Positions 35,052 through 43,551 of a DNA stretch of 64,000 nucleotides are shown here, one piece after another. Position 1 is the first letter of the stretch. Each line of letters begins with the position of its first letter. The position numbers and the translations under genes are program-made. This DNA is from Polaribacter vadi (lineage in GTDB: Bacteria; Bacteroidota; Bacteroidia; Flavobacteriales; Flavobacteriaceae): positions 1 through 64,000 of the forward strand of contig NZ_JAHKQL010000002.1 of the NCBI RefSeq assembly GCF_018861005.1, in the 5' to 3' direction. The notes beneath the pieces are model-generated. The model made no database searches. It was given only the letters and a program-made list of their open reading frames with translations, and was not told where the DNA came from.

Positions 35052-36320
35052 ATGACTCTTTTTATACTTCGTAAAAGTACCTATTTATTTTTGTTTTTGT
35101 TGATGAATTTTCAGCTGATTTCTTGCGCTAAACGTGTTCAAAATTCTGAATTGTCTGTTAAAAACAATACAAAGCAACAATTAGAAATTAAAACAGGCGC
35201 AGAAAACACAGAATTATACCTAGATCTTTTAAAAGGCAAAAACATTGCTATTGTCGCGAATCAAACATCAGTTTTATCTGTTTTACAAAGAGCTGAAGTT
35301 GCACCAAATGTAATGGGCTCTAAAAAAGTAACACATCATTTAATAGATTATTTACATCAAAATAAAAACATTAACGTAAAAAAAGTATTTGCCCCAGAAC
35401 ATGGTTTTAGAGGAAAAGCAGATGCAGCAGAAATTGTTAAAGATGGCAAAGACACTAAAACTGGTTTACCCATTATTTCTTTATATGGTAAAAACAAAAA
35501 ACCTAAGCCAGAACAACTAAAAAATATTGATGTTGTTGTTTTTGACATTCAAGATGTGGGTGTTCGTTTTTACACGTATATTTCTACTTTACATTATGTT
35601 ATGGAAGCTTGTGCAGAAGCTGGAATCCCTGTAATTGTTTTAGACAGACCCAACCCAAATGGACATTATGTTGATGGCCCTATTTTAGAACCAAAACATG
35701 CTAGTTTTGTAGGTAAACATCCTGTACCTGTGGTTTACGGAATGACCATTGGCGAATATGGACAAATGATAAATGGAGAAAAATGGCTGAAAAATGGAAT
35801 TCAGTGCGATTTAAAAGTGATTCCTTTAAAAAATTACACACACACTTCTGAATATAGTTTAGCCATTAGACCTTCACCAAACTTACCTAATGATAAATCC
35901 ATAAACCTTTACCCAAGTTTAGGTTTTTTTGAAGGGACAACTATTAATGCTGGTAGAGGAACCGAATTTCAGTTTCAAAGATATGGAGCTCCATTTTTCC
36001 CAAAGAGTGATTTTAGTTATATTCCAATTTCGAATTTTGGTGCAAAATATCCAAAACATAAAGAAAAACTTTGTTATGGCGTAGATCTAAGCAATCAAAA
36101 AAAATTAAACACTATACATTTAGAATGGTTGATTGACGCTTACAATAAAACTCCAAAAACAGAAAAATTCTTTGGAGAAACATTTACCATACATGCAGGT
36201 ACAAAAAAATTACAAAAACAAATTGAGCAAGGTTTGTCTGCCAAAGAAATTAGAAATACTTGGCAAAATGAATTGCAAAAGTTTCAAAAAATTAGGGAAC
36301 GATATTTGATATATGATTAG
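35052..36320 (+). CDS. Exo-beta-N-acetylmuramidase, NamZ type (DUF1343, GH171)
   Basis: 422 residues; lipobox QLISCAK near residue 25, then the DUF1343 domain. Motifs include NQTSVL, FAPEHGFRGKADA, SLYGKNKKP, DIQDVGVRFYTYI, VLDRPNPNG and LYPSLGFFEGT. B. subtilis NamZ (YbbC) and the Tannerella enzyme release MurNAc from the non-reducing end of peptidoglycan chains, so this enzyme probably recycles wall fragments in the periplasm. The ATG at 35052 is used because Arg-Lys precedes the hydrophobic segment; an ATG at 35103 would remove it. Confidence 0.9.
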   Translation: MTLFILRKSTYLFLFLLMNFQLISCAKRVQNSELSVKNNTKQQLEIKTGAENTELYLDLLKGKNIAIVANQTSVLSVLQRAEVAPNVMGSKKVTHHLIDYLHQNKNINVKKVFAPEHGFRGKADAAEIVKDGKDTKTGLPIISLYGKNKKPKPEQLKNIDVVVFDIQDVGVRFYTYISTLHYVMEACAEAGIPVIVLDRPNPNGHYVDGPILEPKHASFVGKHPVPVVYGMTIGEYGQMINGEKWLKNGIQCDLKVIPLKNYTHTSEYSLAIRPSPNLPNDKSINLYPSLGFFEGTTINAGRGTEFQFQRYGAPFFPKSDFSYIPISNFGAKYPKHKEKLCYGVDLSNQKKLNTIHLEWLIDAYNKTPKTEKFFGETFTIHAGTKKLQKQIEQGLSAKEIRNTWQNELQKFQKIRERYLIYD

Positions 36321-36331
36321 AAATTATTTCT

Positions 36332-37303
36332 ATGAAAAGGATTGTACTTCTTTTAATGTTATCAATAATATACTCTTGCAAAGAAAAATTCAACCCAAAT
36401 GAATTTAAAGGAACTTGGATTCCGATAAATGACAAAGGGAAATATTTAAACTTAGCTGCATTAACTTTCAGAAACGATTCTGTTTATCTGGAAGATTATT
36501 TTACTTTTAATTTTAAAGCAAGTTATAAGATAAAAAGGAAATCAATTAATTTTTTTCTTGCTAATGATACGCTAAAATATAATTTAAACTTTATTAGAAA
36601 AGATTCTATTCTTCGACTAAACCATAAAAATTATATGTTTTTCGAAGGTTATTCTTATGAAGAAAGATTTATAAATTATGATTTAATTCATTTAAAACTA
36701 AATCAGCCTATTTTATCAGATTCTTTATTTAAAAACTACGATAGTGCTTTTCATATATTTAAAGATTTAAAAGATTCTGTTCAATTAAAGTTGAACGATA
36801 AAGTATCTTCAGATTTTAATTTAATTCCAGGGTTTGCATTTGGATTACATAATCAAAAAGACAATATTATAATTTACATTGGAAAAAACATTACACTTAA
36901 AGAAATTATAAAATGTTATGTTGAGCTATATAAAGTTAATATTAACAACGCTTTTCTAGTAACTAACTTTGACATAAAAAACAATAACTATTATGGATTT
37001 GTAGATAATTATGAATTTTGGCAACAACAAATCATATCATTGTCTGATGAAAAACATGAACCTATTTTAACTGAAGAGTTATCTAGAAAAAATTACATCA
37101 AAAAATATAATCCAAAAATCATCAAATTAAATTTTAAAAATGATTTTACGAAACTTTCAGAGATTAACCATAAAGACAATTATTTAATTCAGATTAATGC
37201 TAAGTTTAGTATTGATGAATATTATGTTTTGAAAAAAAGTATTATTAAATTAAAAAAAAATCACTCTAAAACTATAAAAACAGAATTCATAAATCTAAAT
37301 TAA
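36332..37303 (+). CDS. Lipoprotein of unknown function
   Basis: 323 residues with lipobox IIYSCKE, an N-terminal lipocalin-like stretch (FKGTWIPINDKGKYLNLAAL, FRNDSVYLEDYFTFNF) and a C-terminal part rich in Lys, Asn and aromatic residues. No family recognised. It follows the NamZ-type gene by 11 bases and is probably co-transcribed. It ends three bases from the convergent pentapeptide gene, without a visible terminator. Confidence 0.68.
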   Translation: MKRIVLLLMLSIIYSCKEKFNPNEFKGTWIPINDKGKYLNLAALTFRNDSVYLEDYFTFNFKASYKIKRKSINFFLANDTLKYNLNFIRKDSILRLNHKNYMFFEGYSYEERFINYDLIHLKLNQPILSDSLFKNYDSAFHIFKDLKDSVQLKLNDKVSSDFNLIPGFAFGLHNQKDNIIIYIGKNITLKEIIKCYVELYKVNINNAFLVTNFDIKNNNYYGFVDNYEFWQQQIISLSDEKHEPILTEELSRKNYIKKYNPKIIKLNFKNDFTKLSEINHKDNYLIQINAKFSIDEYYVLKKSIIKLKKNHSKTIKTEFINLN

Positions 37304-37306
37304 AAT

Positions 37307-38356
37307 CTACCTACTCAAAACTGTTGCCACTTTTTTATCAAAAACTTTAGAATACACACTATCCACTTTATATTTTTCATAAAGCGTTTCTGCTCCTTTT
37401 AGTTTTAAATCGTCTTTTATATACGTTAACCAATTTAAACTATCAACCACTGCACTATCTAAAACAGCATTTGTAAAATTGACTTTATTTAACTTTGTTT
37501 TTAATAAAATAGCACTAGAAAGGTTGCTGTTTTTTAAAACAGCATTACTTAAATTAGCATAACCTAAATCTGCATTTTTTAAGTTGGCATTTTCAAAAAT
37601 TGCTCTTTTAGCATCTATATTTACCAAAATAGCATCAGATAAATCTGCATCTTTTAAATTAATCCCTCTTAAAATAACGTTATATAAATTTGCGCCTTTA
37701 AGTTCTGCCTGAGTAAAATCGCTTTCTTGTAAAATTTGATCTTCAAAAAAAGCAGGATTCAAATCGCTTTTGCACAAAGTAATTAACAACTGACCTCTTT
37801 CTGGGCTTATTGATTTTGCAATTAAAGCATCATCTACCAAATACCTGTAAGGTTTCATTGCTCTACTTAAACCTACAATTCTACTCACTAAAGTTTTTGA
37901 TAGTTTCTTGTTTTTTTTGGTTTCAAGTTCAGTATTAATATCACTTAAAATATCGCCCATAATAAACATTTGAGCCGATCTTCTAGAAGCTTCAGCCAAG
38001 TGCGTTTGCTCTTGAATTTTTCTGTTTTGTTTTTTTAATAAACTATTTTGATAAATCATTAAAGTAGTAGGCAACAATGCAAATAACAACGCCACTACTC
38101 CAATTCTTGTTAACCTCCTAATAATGCTGGCAATTAAATCTGACGTAGTTTGTAATGAAATTCTTTTCTGCTCATTAAATTCTTGAATGGAATTATAAAT
38201 ACTCGTTTTTAGCTTTTTACCAGCTATAAAAGTAGTTGTAAATTTTACAAAAAATTGCCATCGTTTCTTTTTAGATGGTTTTGATTTTTCTAGTTTAGCT
38301 AAGCGTTCTTTTAAGATTAAATTCTCTTTTTCTAATTCTTTAACTTTATCAGACAT
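37307..38356 (-). CDS. Membrane-anchored pentapeptide-repeat protein
   Basis: 349 residues. N-terminal coiled coil (KVKELEKENLILKERLAKLE), basic linker, one membrane segment near residues 92-110 (VVALLFALLPTTLMIY), a second coiled coil, then about 20 pentapeptide repeats (ANLYNVILRGINLKDADLSD pattern, A(D/N)LxN) at roughly 205-300, forming a right-handed square beta-helix. Function is unknown; such helices can bind DNA gyrase or act as scaffolds, but the membrane anchor argues for a scaffold. Confidence 0.82.
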   Translation of the reverse strand: MSDKVKELEKENLILKERLAKLEKSKPSKKKRWQFFVKFTTTFIAGKKLKTSIYNSIQEFNEQKRISLQTTSDLIASIIRRLTRIGVVALLFALLPTTLMIYQNSLLKKQNRKIQEQTHLAEASRRSAQMFIMGDILSDINTELETKKNKKLSKTLVSRIVGLSRAMKPYRYLVDDALIAKSISPERGQLLITLCKSDLNPAFFEDQILQESDFTQAELKGANLYNVILRGINLKDADLSDAILVNIDAKRAIFENANLKNADLGYANLSNAVLKNSNLSSAILLKTKLNKVNFTNAVLDSAVVDSLNWLTYIKDDLKLKGAETLYEKYKVDSVYSKVFDKKVATVLSR

Positions 38357-38382
38357 TGGTAACTTATTAAAACTTTTACAAA

Positions 38383-38907
38383 CTATTTTCTTCTCTTTTT
38401 CTCATTATATTCGTAAGGTATACGCTGTTTTAAAGCTTCTACAATATTATAAGTTGCAGGACAAACAAAAGTATTTGCAATGGTTAAATCTGTAATTTGT
38501 ATAAATTTACGTCTGTCTGTATGCGGATATTCTGCACACGCTTTTGGTCTTACTTCATAAATAAAACAAGTATTATCAGATTCATCTAAAAAAGAACAAG
38601 GTGCCGTTTTTAATACCATAAAATCATCAGAATCTCTTTCTAAATAGGTTTCAATAAAATTTGCAACCTTCATTTTTAAATGTTTAGCAATACGCTCAAT
38701 ATCTTTATCAGTAAAAATAGGACTTGTTGTTTTACAACAATTTCCACAATCTAAACAATCTGTTTTTTTGAATTCTTTATTATGTAAATCTTGTACAACA
38801 ACATCTAAATCTCTAGGTGTTCTTTTTCTTAAATTTGTAAAATATTTTTTATTTTCTTTTAAAGCTTCTTGAGCCAATTTTGGCAATTGTTCTAACCGTT
38901 TTTGCAT
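38383..38907 (-). CDS. YkgJ-family cysteine-cluster protein (UPF0153)
   Basis: 174 residues with the Cys cluster CLDCGNCCKTTSPIF and later C(x)FLDESDNTCFIYEVRPKAC and FVCPA, a probable metal or Fe-S cluster site. Members are widespread with unknown role, possibly oxidative repair or demethylation of proteins. I start at the ATG at 38907 (MQKRLEQLPKLAQEA); a TTG at 38922 is possible. It is divergent from argS. Confidence 0.85.
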   Translation of the reverse strand: MQKRLEQLPKLAQEALKENKKYFTNLRKRTPRDLDVVVQDLHNKEFKKTDCLDCGNCCKTTSPIFTDKDIERIAKHLKMKVANFIETYLERDSDDFMVLKTAPCSFLDESDNTCFIYEVRPKACAEYPHTDRRKFIQITDLTIANTFVCPATYNIVEALKQRIPYEYNEKKRRK

Positions 38908-38954
38908 CCACGAAAAATACAATTAATTCTACAAAAATATATGCTAAAATTATG

Positions 38955-38962
38955 TAAATTTG
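38955..38962 (+). promoter_or_regulatory. -7 box (TAAATTTG) of argS
   Basis: Exact TAnnTTTG match 21 bases before the argS ATG. A TTG inside this box is in frame with argS, which makes the gene look eight codons too long if taken as the start. Confidence 0.65.
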
Positions 38963-38983
38963 CATTTCAATTTTTCGACAAAA

Positions 38984-40759
38984 ATGAACATACAAAACAC
39001 TATAGAAACCAAAGTAAAAGAAGGTTTTTTAGCTTTATATAATACAGAAATACCAACAGTAGAATTCCAAGCCACTCGTAAAGAGTTTCAAGGCGATATT
39101 ACAGTTGTTGTTTTCCCTATGTTAAGATACAAAAAAGGTAATCCTGTTCAAATTGGTGAAGAATTAGGAAAGTATGTAGTTGAAAACGTAACTGAAATTA
39201 CAAATTACAATGTGGTAAAAGGTTTTTTAAACCTGGTTATTGATGATAGTTATTACACAATTTTTTTCAATACAATTTACGATAATTCAACTTATGGTTT
39301 TGTATCGCCAAAGGCGGATGAAAAAGCAGTAATGGTAGAATATTCATCACCAAACACCAACAAACCACTACATTTAGGACACGTTCGTAATAATCTACTT
39401 GGTTATTCCGTAGCAGAAATTATAAAAGCAGCAGGTAAAAAAGTTTACAAAACTCAAATTATAAACGACAGAGGTATACATATTTGTAAATCGATGTTGG
39501 CTTGGCAGAAATTCGGAAAAGGAGAAACTCCAGAATCTACAGGTTTAAAAGGCGATAAATTGGTTGGTAATTATTATGTAAAATTCGACCAAGAATATAA
39601 AAAAGAAATATCACAATTAATTTCTGAAGGAAAAACCGAAGATGAAGCAAAAAAAGAAGCTCCCCTTTTAGTAGAAGCACAACAAATGCTTTTAAAATGG
39701 GAAGCTGGAGATGAAAAAACAGTTGCTCTTTGGAAAGAAATGAACTCATGGGTTTATACTGGTTTTGACATCACTTACAAAAACATGGGTGTAGATTTTG
39801 ACAATTTATATTATGAAAGCAACACTTATTTATTAGGTAAAGATGTTGTTGCACAAGGTTTAGAAAAAGGTGTTTTTTATAGAAAAGAAGATGGTTCTGT
39901 TTGGTGCGATTTAACTGATGATGGTTTAGATGAAAAAATTGTTTTAAGATCTGATGGAACTGCTGTGTATATGACACAAGATATTGGTACAGCCATACAG
40001 CGTGTAAAAGATTATGCAGATGTTGGTGGAATGGTATACACTGTTGGTAATGAGCAAGATTATCATTTTCAAGTTTTATTTTTAATCTTAAAAAAACTAG
40101 GTTTTGATTGGGCAAAACAATTGCATCATTTAAGTTATGGAATGGTAGATTTACCATCAGGAAAAATGAAATCTAGAGAAGGAACTGTTGTAGATGCAGA
40201 TGATTTAATGGTAGAAATGACAACAACTGCCAAAGATATTTCTGAAGAATTAGGTAAATTAGATGGTTATTCTGATGATGAAAAAAATGAGTTGTATAAA
40301 ACTATTGGTTTAGGTGCTTTAAAATATTTTATTTTAAAAGTAGATCCTAAAAAAAGAATTTTATTCGACCCAAAATCTTCTGTAGATTTTCAAGGAAACA
40401 CTGGCCCTTTTATTCAATATACGTATGCTAGAATTCAATCTATTATCAGAAAAGCAAACTTTGATTATTCAAAACCAGTTACTATTAATTTACACGAAAA
40501 AGAGAAAGAATTATTAAAACAATTAGAGTTATTTCCTGAAACTGTACAGCAAGCTGCTGCTAATTACTCACCAGCAATTATTGCAAACTATACGTATGAT
40601 TTGGTAAAAGAGTTTAATTCTTTTTATCAAAATGTATCTATTTTAGGAGAAGAAAATCAAAATAAAAAAATATTTAGAGTACAGTTGGCAAATAAAGTAG
40701 CAGATACAATAAAACAAGCATTTTCATTATTAGGAATAAAAGTACCTGAAAGAATGTAA
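38984..40759 (+). CDS. argS: Arginine-tRNA ligase
   Basis: Class I synthetase: Add-1 N-terminal domain, SSPNTNKPLHLGHVRNN (HIGH motif as HLGH, about residue 120), and MKSREGTVVDADDL in place of KMSKS, as in many ArgRS enzymes. The C-terminal anticodon-binding domain ends PERM, the usual ArgRS terminus. The ATG at 38984 gives 591 residues; the region before it is the promoter. It is followed by lpdA after a promoter-containing gap. Confidence 0.96.
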   Translation: MNIQNTIETKVKEGFLALYNTEIPTVEFQATRKEFQGDITVVVFPMLRYKKGNPVQIGEELGKYVVENVTEITNYNVVKGFLNLVIDDSYYTIFFNTIYDNSTYGFVSPKADEKAVMVEYSSPNTNKPLHLGHVRNNLLGYSVAEIIKAAGKKVYKTQIINDRGIHICKSMLAWQKFGKGETPESTGLKGDKLVGNYYVKFDQEYKKEISQLISEGKTEDEAKKEAPLLVEAQQMLLKWEAGDEKTVALWKEMNSWVYTGFDITYKNMGVDFDNLYYESNTYLLGKDVVAQGLEKGVFYRKEDGSVWCDLTDDGLDEKIVLRSDGTAVYMTQDIGTAIQRVKDYADVGGMVYTVGNEQDYHFQVLFLILKKLGFDWAKQLHHLSYGMVDLPSGKMKSREGTVVDADDLMVEMTTTAKDISEELGKLDGYSDDEKNELYKTIGLGALKYFILKVDPKKRILFDPKSSVDFQGNTGPFIQYTYARIQSIIRKANFDYSKPVTINLHEKEKELLKQLELFPETVQQAAANYSPAIIANYTYDLVKEFNSFYQNVSILGEENQNKKIFRVQLANKVADTIKQAFSLLGIKVPERM

Positions 40760-40821
40760 TTTGTTAAAAATAAACTTCAAATAAATTAAATTCATTATTT
40801 TTAAAATATATCAACTATTTA

Positions 40822-40853
40822 TTTGAACAGATTTCGAATTATAATTAAATTTG
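40822..40853 (+). promoter_or_regulatory. Promoter of lpdA: TTTG-N20-TAAATTTG
   Basis: Full match to the Bacteroidota -33 TTTG / -7 TAnnTTTG pair with 20 bases between. It predicts a leader of about 60 bases. The best housekeeping promoter in the window. Confidence 0.7.
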
Positions 40854-40921
40854 GGCTGATTTTTTAATTTATATTAGCAATAAATTTAATTTTATATTAA
40901 AAAATTAAAATAAAAACATTT

Positions 40922-42310
40922 ATGAAATACGACATCATTATTATTGGAAGTGGACCTGGAGGATATGTAACAGGAATTAGAGCGTCTCAATTAGGCTTTA
41001 AAGTTGCAATCGTAGAAAAAGAATCTTTAGGTGGTATTTGTTTAAACTGGGGATGTATCCCAACAAAAGCATTATTAAAATCTGCTCAAGTTTATGATTA
41101 TTTAAAGCATGTTGATGAATATGGTTTAAAAGTAGAAGCTTTTGATAAGGATTTTGATGCCGTAATTAAACGTAGTAGAGGTGTTGCAGAAGGAATGAGC
41201 AAAGGTGTTGCTTTCTTAATGAAGAAAAACAAAATCGACATTATTGACGGTTTTGGAAAAATTAAAACTGGTAAAAAAGTAGATGTTACTGCTGCAGATG
41301 GTACAGTTACAGAATATGCTGCTAATAATATTATTATTGCAACTGGTGCACGTTCTAGAGAATTACCAAACTTACCACAAGATGGTAAAAAAGTTATTGG
41401 TTACAGACAAGCAATGACCTTACCAACACAACCAAAATCTATGATTGTTGTAGGTTCTGGAGCTATTGGTGTAGAATTTGCACATTTTTATAACTCAATG
41501 GGAACAGATGTTACTATTGTAGAATATATGCCAAATGTTGTTCCTGTAGAAGATATCGATATTTCTAAACAGTTCGAACGCTCTATTAAAAAAGCTGGCA
41601 TTAAAGTTATGACAAACTCTTCTGTAGAGTCTGTTGATACTTCTGGTGATGGAGTTGTTGCAACTGTTAAAACTAAAAAAGGAGAAGAAACTTTAAAAGC
41701 AGACATTTTATTATCTGCAGTTGGAATTAAATCTAACATTGAAAACATTGGTTTAGAAGATGTAGGTATTATTGTTGATAGAGATAAAATCTTAGTAAAC
41801 GATTATTACCAAACAAACATACCTGGCTATTATGCTATTGGTGATGTTGTTCCTGGCCAAGCTTTAGCACATGTTGCTTCTGCAGAAGGTATTACTTGTG
41901 TAGAAAAATTAGCTGGTTTACATACAGAAAAGATAGACTATGGTAATGTACCTGGTTGTACTTATGCAACACCAGAAATTGCATCTGTTGGTTTAACTGA
42001 AGCCAAAGCTAAAGAAGCTGGTTATGAGTTAAAAGTTGGTAAATTTCCTTTCTCTGCCTCTGGTAAAGCAAAAGCTGCTGGAACTCCAGATGGATTTGTA
42101 AAAGTAATTTTCGATGCAAAATACGGAGAATGGTTAGGTTGTCATATGATTGGTGCTGGAGTTACAGATATGATTGCAGAAGCAGTTTTAGGACGTAAGT
42201 TAGAAACTACTGGTCATGAAGTGTTAAAAACAATACATCCTCACCCAACAATGAGTGAAGCTGTTATGGAAGCAGTTGCAGATGCTTATGATGAAGTTAT
42301 TCACCTATAA
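40922..42310 (+). CDS. lpdA: Dihydrolipoyl dehydrogenase
   Basis: 462 residues; FAD/NAD flavoprotein disulfide oxidoreductase that reoxidises dihydrolipoyl groups of the E2 components. IIGSGPGGYVTGIRASQ (FAD), redox GGICLNWGCIPTK (Cys-x4-Cys, about residues 39-45), GSGAIGVEFA (NAD) and the C-terminal HPHPTMSEAV with the active-site His-Glu are all present. It stands alone; lipA in the same window makes its cofactor. Confidence 0.96.
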   Translation: MKYDIIIIGSGPGGYVTGIRASQLGFKVAIVEKESLGGICLNWGCIPTKALLKSAQVYDYLKHVDEYGLKVEAFDKDFDAVIKRSRGVAEGMSKGVAFLMKKNKIDIIDGFGKIKTGKKVDVTAADGTVTEYAANNIIIATGARSRELPNLPQDGKKVIGYRQAMTLPTQPKSMIVVGSGAIGVEFAHFYNSMGTDVTIVEYMPNVVPVEDIDISKQFERSIKKAGIKVMTNSSVESVDTSGDGVVATVKTKKGEETLKADILLSAVGIKSNIENIGLEDVGIIVDRDKILVNDYYQTNIPGYYAIGDVVPGQALAHVASAEGITCVEKLAGLHTEKIDYGNVPGCTYATPEIASVGLTEAKAKEAGYELKVGKFPFSASGKAKAAGTPDGFVKVIFDAKYGEWLGCHMIGAGVTDMIAEAVLGRKLETTGHEVLKTIHPHPTMSEAVMEAVADAYDEVIHL

Positions 42311-42356
42311 AGTATGTTAATTCAAAGAAAAAAAAAAAATAAGGTATAAATTTAGT

Positions 42357-42364
42357 TACTTTTG
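42357..42364 (+). promoter_or_regulatory. -7 box (TACTTTTG) of the exopolysaccharide locus
   Basis: Exact TAnnTTTG match; predicts a leader of about 55 bases holding the C-rich site at 42386. Confidence 0.6.
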
Positions 42365-42385
42365 TACCAGTTACATTAAATAAAT

Positions 42386-42396
42386 ATCCCCCACTT
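42386..42396 (+). promoter_or_regulatory. C-rich leader site complementary to G-loop RNAs
   Basis: ATCCCCCACTT in the leader of the first gene of the exopolysaccharide locus. Its first eight bases are exactly complementary to the loop GUUGGGGGAU of RNA unit 2. The gene start is 27 bases further on. Confidence 0.35.
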
Positions 42397-42423
42397 AAAC
42401 GACTAATAAAAACATAATACAAA

Positions 42424-43551
42424 ATGGGTTTCGTTGAGTGGCTACTTTCTTTTATCTATAAGATAAAAACATTTCCTCTGATTATACAGATAACTATTGT
42501 ATTAACAATGGCATTTATAGTTGCTACGTTAGCTCTTATGATAACTATCTATACAATTAGAAGAAGACATAATAGATTACAGAAAACACTAAAAAATAGT
42601 GTACCTGAAATCGTTAAATTATTTGAAGATATTTTATTCACAGAAAAAAATTATTCTGAACAAGAAATCTTTACCAAATTTGAAGATATTGTTGAAGAGG
42701 TTAATAAGGAATCTTTAGATATTGGAGTTGGTGTTTTAGTAGATTTTAAAAATGATAATAGAGATTCTGAAAAATATCCTTTAATAATTAGTGCATTAGG
42801 CATTGTAGAGCATTTAGAATCTAAATTTGACTCTCGTTCTAACAGTGAAAAAATTGATGCATTTCAAGAAGCTTTTGTATTAGATTTAAATAAATTTGAT
42901 TCTAAAGTATTAAGATACGCCTACAGTAAAAATAAATTAATTCGTAGTGAAGCTAGAAACTCTTACCTAGCTTTAAGTACCAATGATCCTTATCGATTTT
43001 TTGATGAATTTGATCGAGACTTAAGTAAATGGGATCAGATTGAATTAATGCAATATTTAGAACTACAAAAAGAAAGAGGAAATCTAGAAGGATTAGGAAA
43101 ATGGATTAACTATTCTAAAAATGATTCATTAGTAGTTTTCTTAATTAAAATGGTTGGTTTCTTTAAACAAAAAGGGATTAACGAAATTTTAATAGAAAAA
43201 TTAGAAGACGATAACGAATTAGTAAGAGCAGAAGCAATTACAACTTTAGGAGAACTAAACATCTCTGAAACAGAACAAGAATTAATTGATAGGTATTATA
43301 CAGAGCCCGAAATTTGTCAGGTAGCAATTGTAAAAACAATTAGAAAATTTAATACAGGAAAATCACTTAAATTCTTACAAGAAATCTTCACAGACTCTAA
43401 TAATACAGATACTAAAAAGATTATTGCAGAAGCTATATTAAACTATAGTTACGAAGGAAAGATTGCTTTTCAAAATTTAAAAAACACATTAAAAGGGTTT
43501 GATCTTATCATTTTACAACACGTAGAAACACCCTTAATAAAATACAAATAA
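42424..43551 (+). CDS. Membrane-anchored HEAT-repeat protein
   Basis: 375 residues: a membrane segment (about 19-45, LIIQITIVLTMAFIVATLALMI) then a cytoplasmic helical domain, with HEAT-type pairs such as LVRAEAITTLGELN and KKIIAEAILNYSYEG. No catalytic motif. It is directly upstream of the GT2 synthase gene, whose ATG is the base after its stop codon. A scaffold or regulator of the synthase is likely. Confidence 0.75.
   Translation: MGFVEWLLSFIYKIKTFPLIIQITIVLTMAFIVATLALMITIYTIRRRHNRLQKTLKNSVPEIVKLFEDILFTEKNYSEQEIFTKFEDIVEEVNKESLDIGVGVLVDFKNDNRDSEKYPLIISALGIVEHLESKFDSRSNSEKIDAFQEAFVLDLNKFDSKVLRYAYSKNKLIRSEARNSYLALSTNDPYRFFDEFDRDLSKWDQIELMQYLELQKERGNLEGLGKWINYSKNDSLVVFLIKMVGFFKQKGINEILIEKLEDDNELVRAEAITTLGELNISETEQELIDRYYTEPEICQVAIVKTIRKFNTGKSLKFLQEIFTDSNNTDTKKIIAEAILNYSYEGKIAFQNLKNTLKGFDLIILQHVETPLIKYK

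Noticed and set aside
38960..38983. Upstream TTG as argS start
   Set aside because: The TTG is part of the TAAATTTG -7 box; the ATG at 38984 gives the usual N-terminus. The same applies to the M14 peptidase gene at 54758.
42340..42420. A seventh minus-strand G-loop element (AAGTGGGGGATA before a T-rich stretch)
   Set aside because: No stem closes the G-rich segment, and the region carries a good plus-strand -7 box for the exopolysaccharide locus, so it reads better as a leader site.
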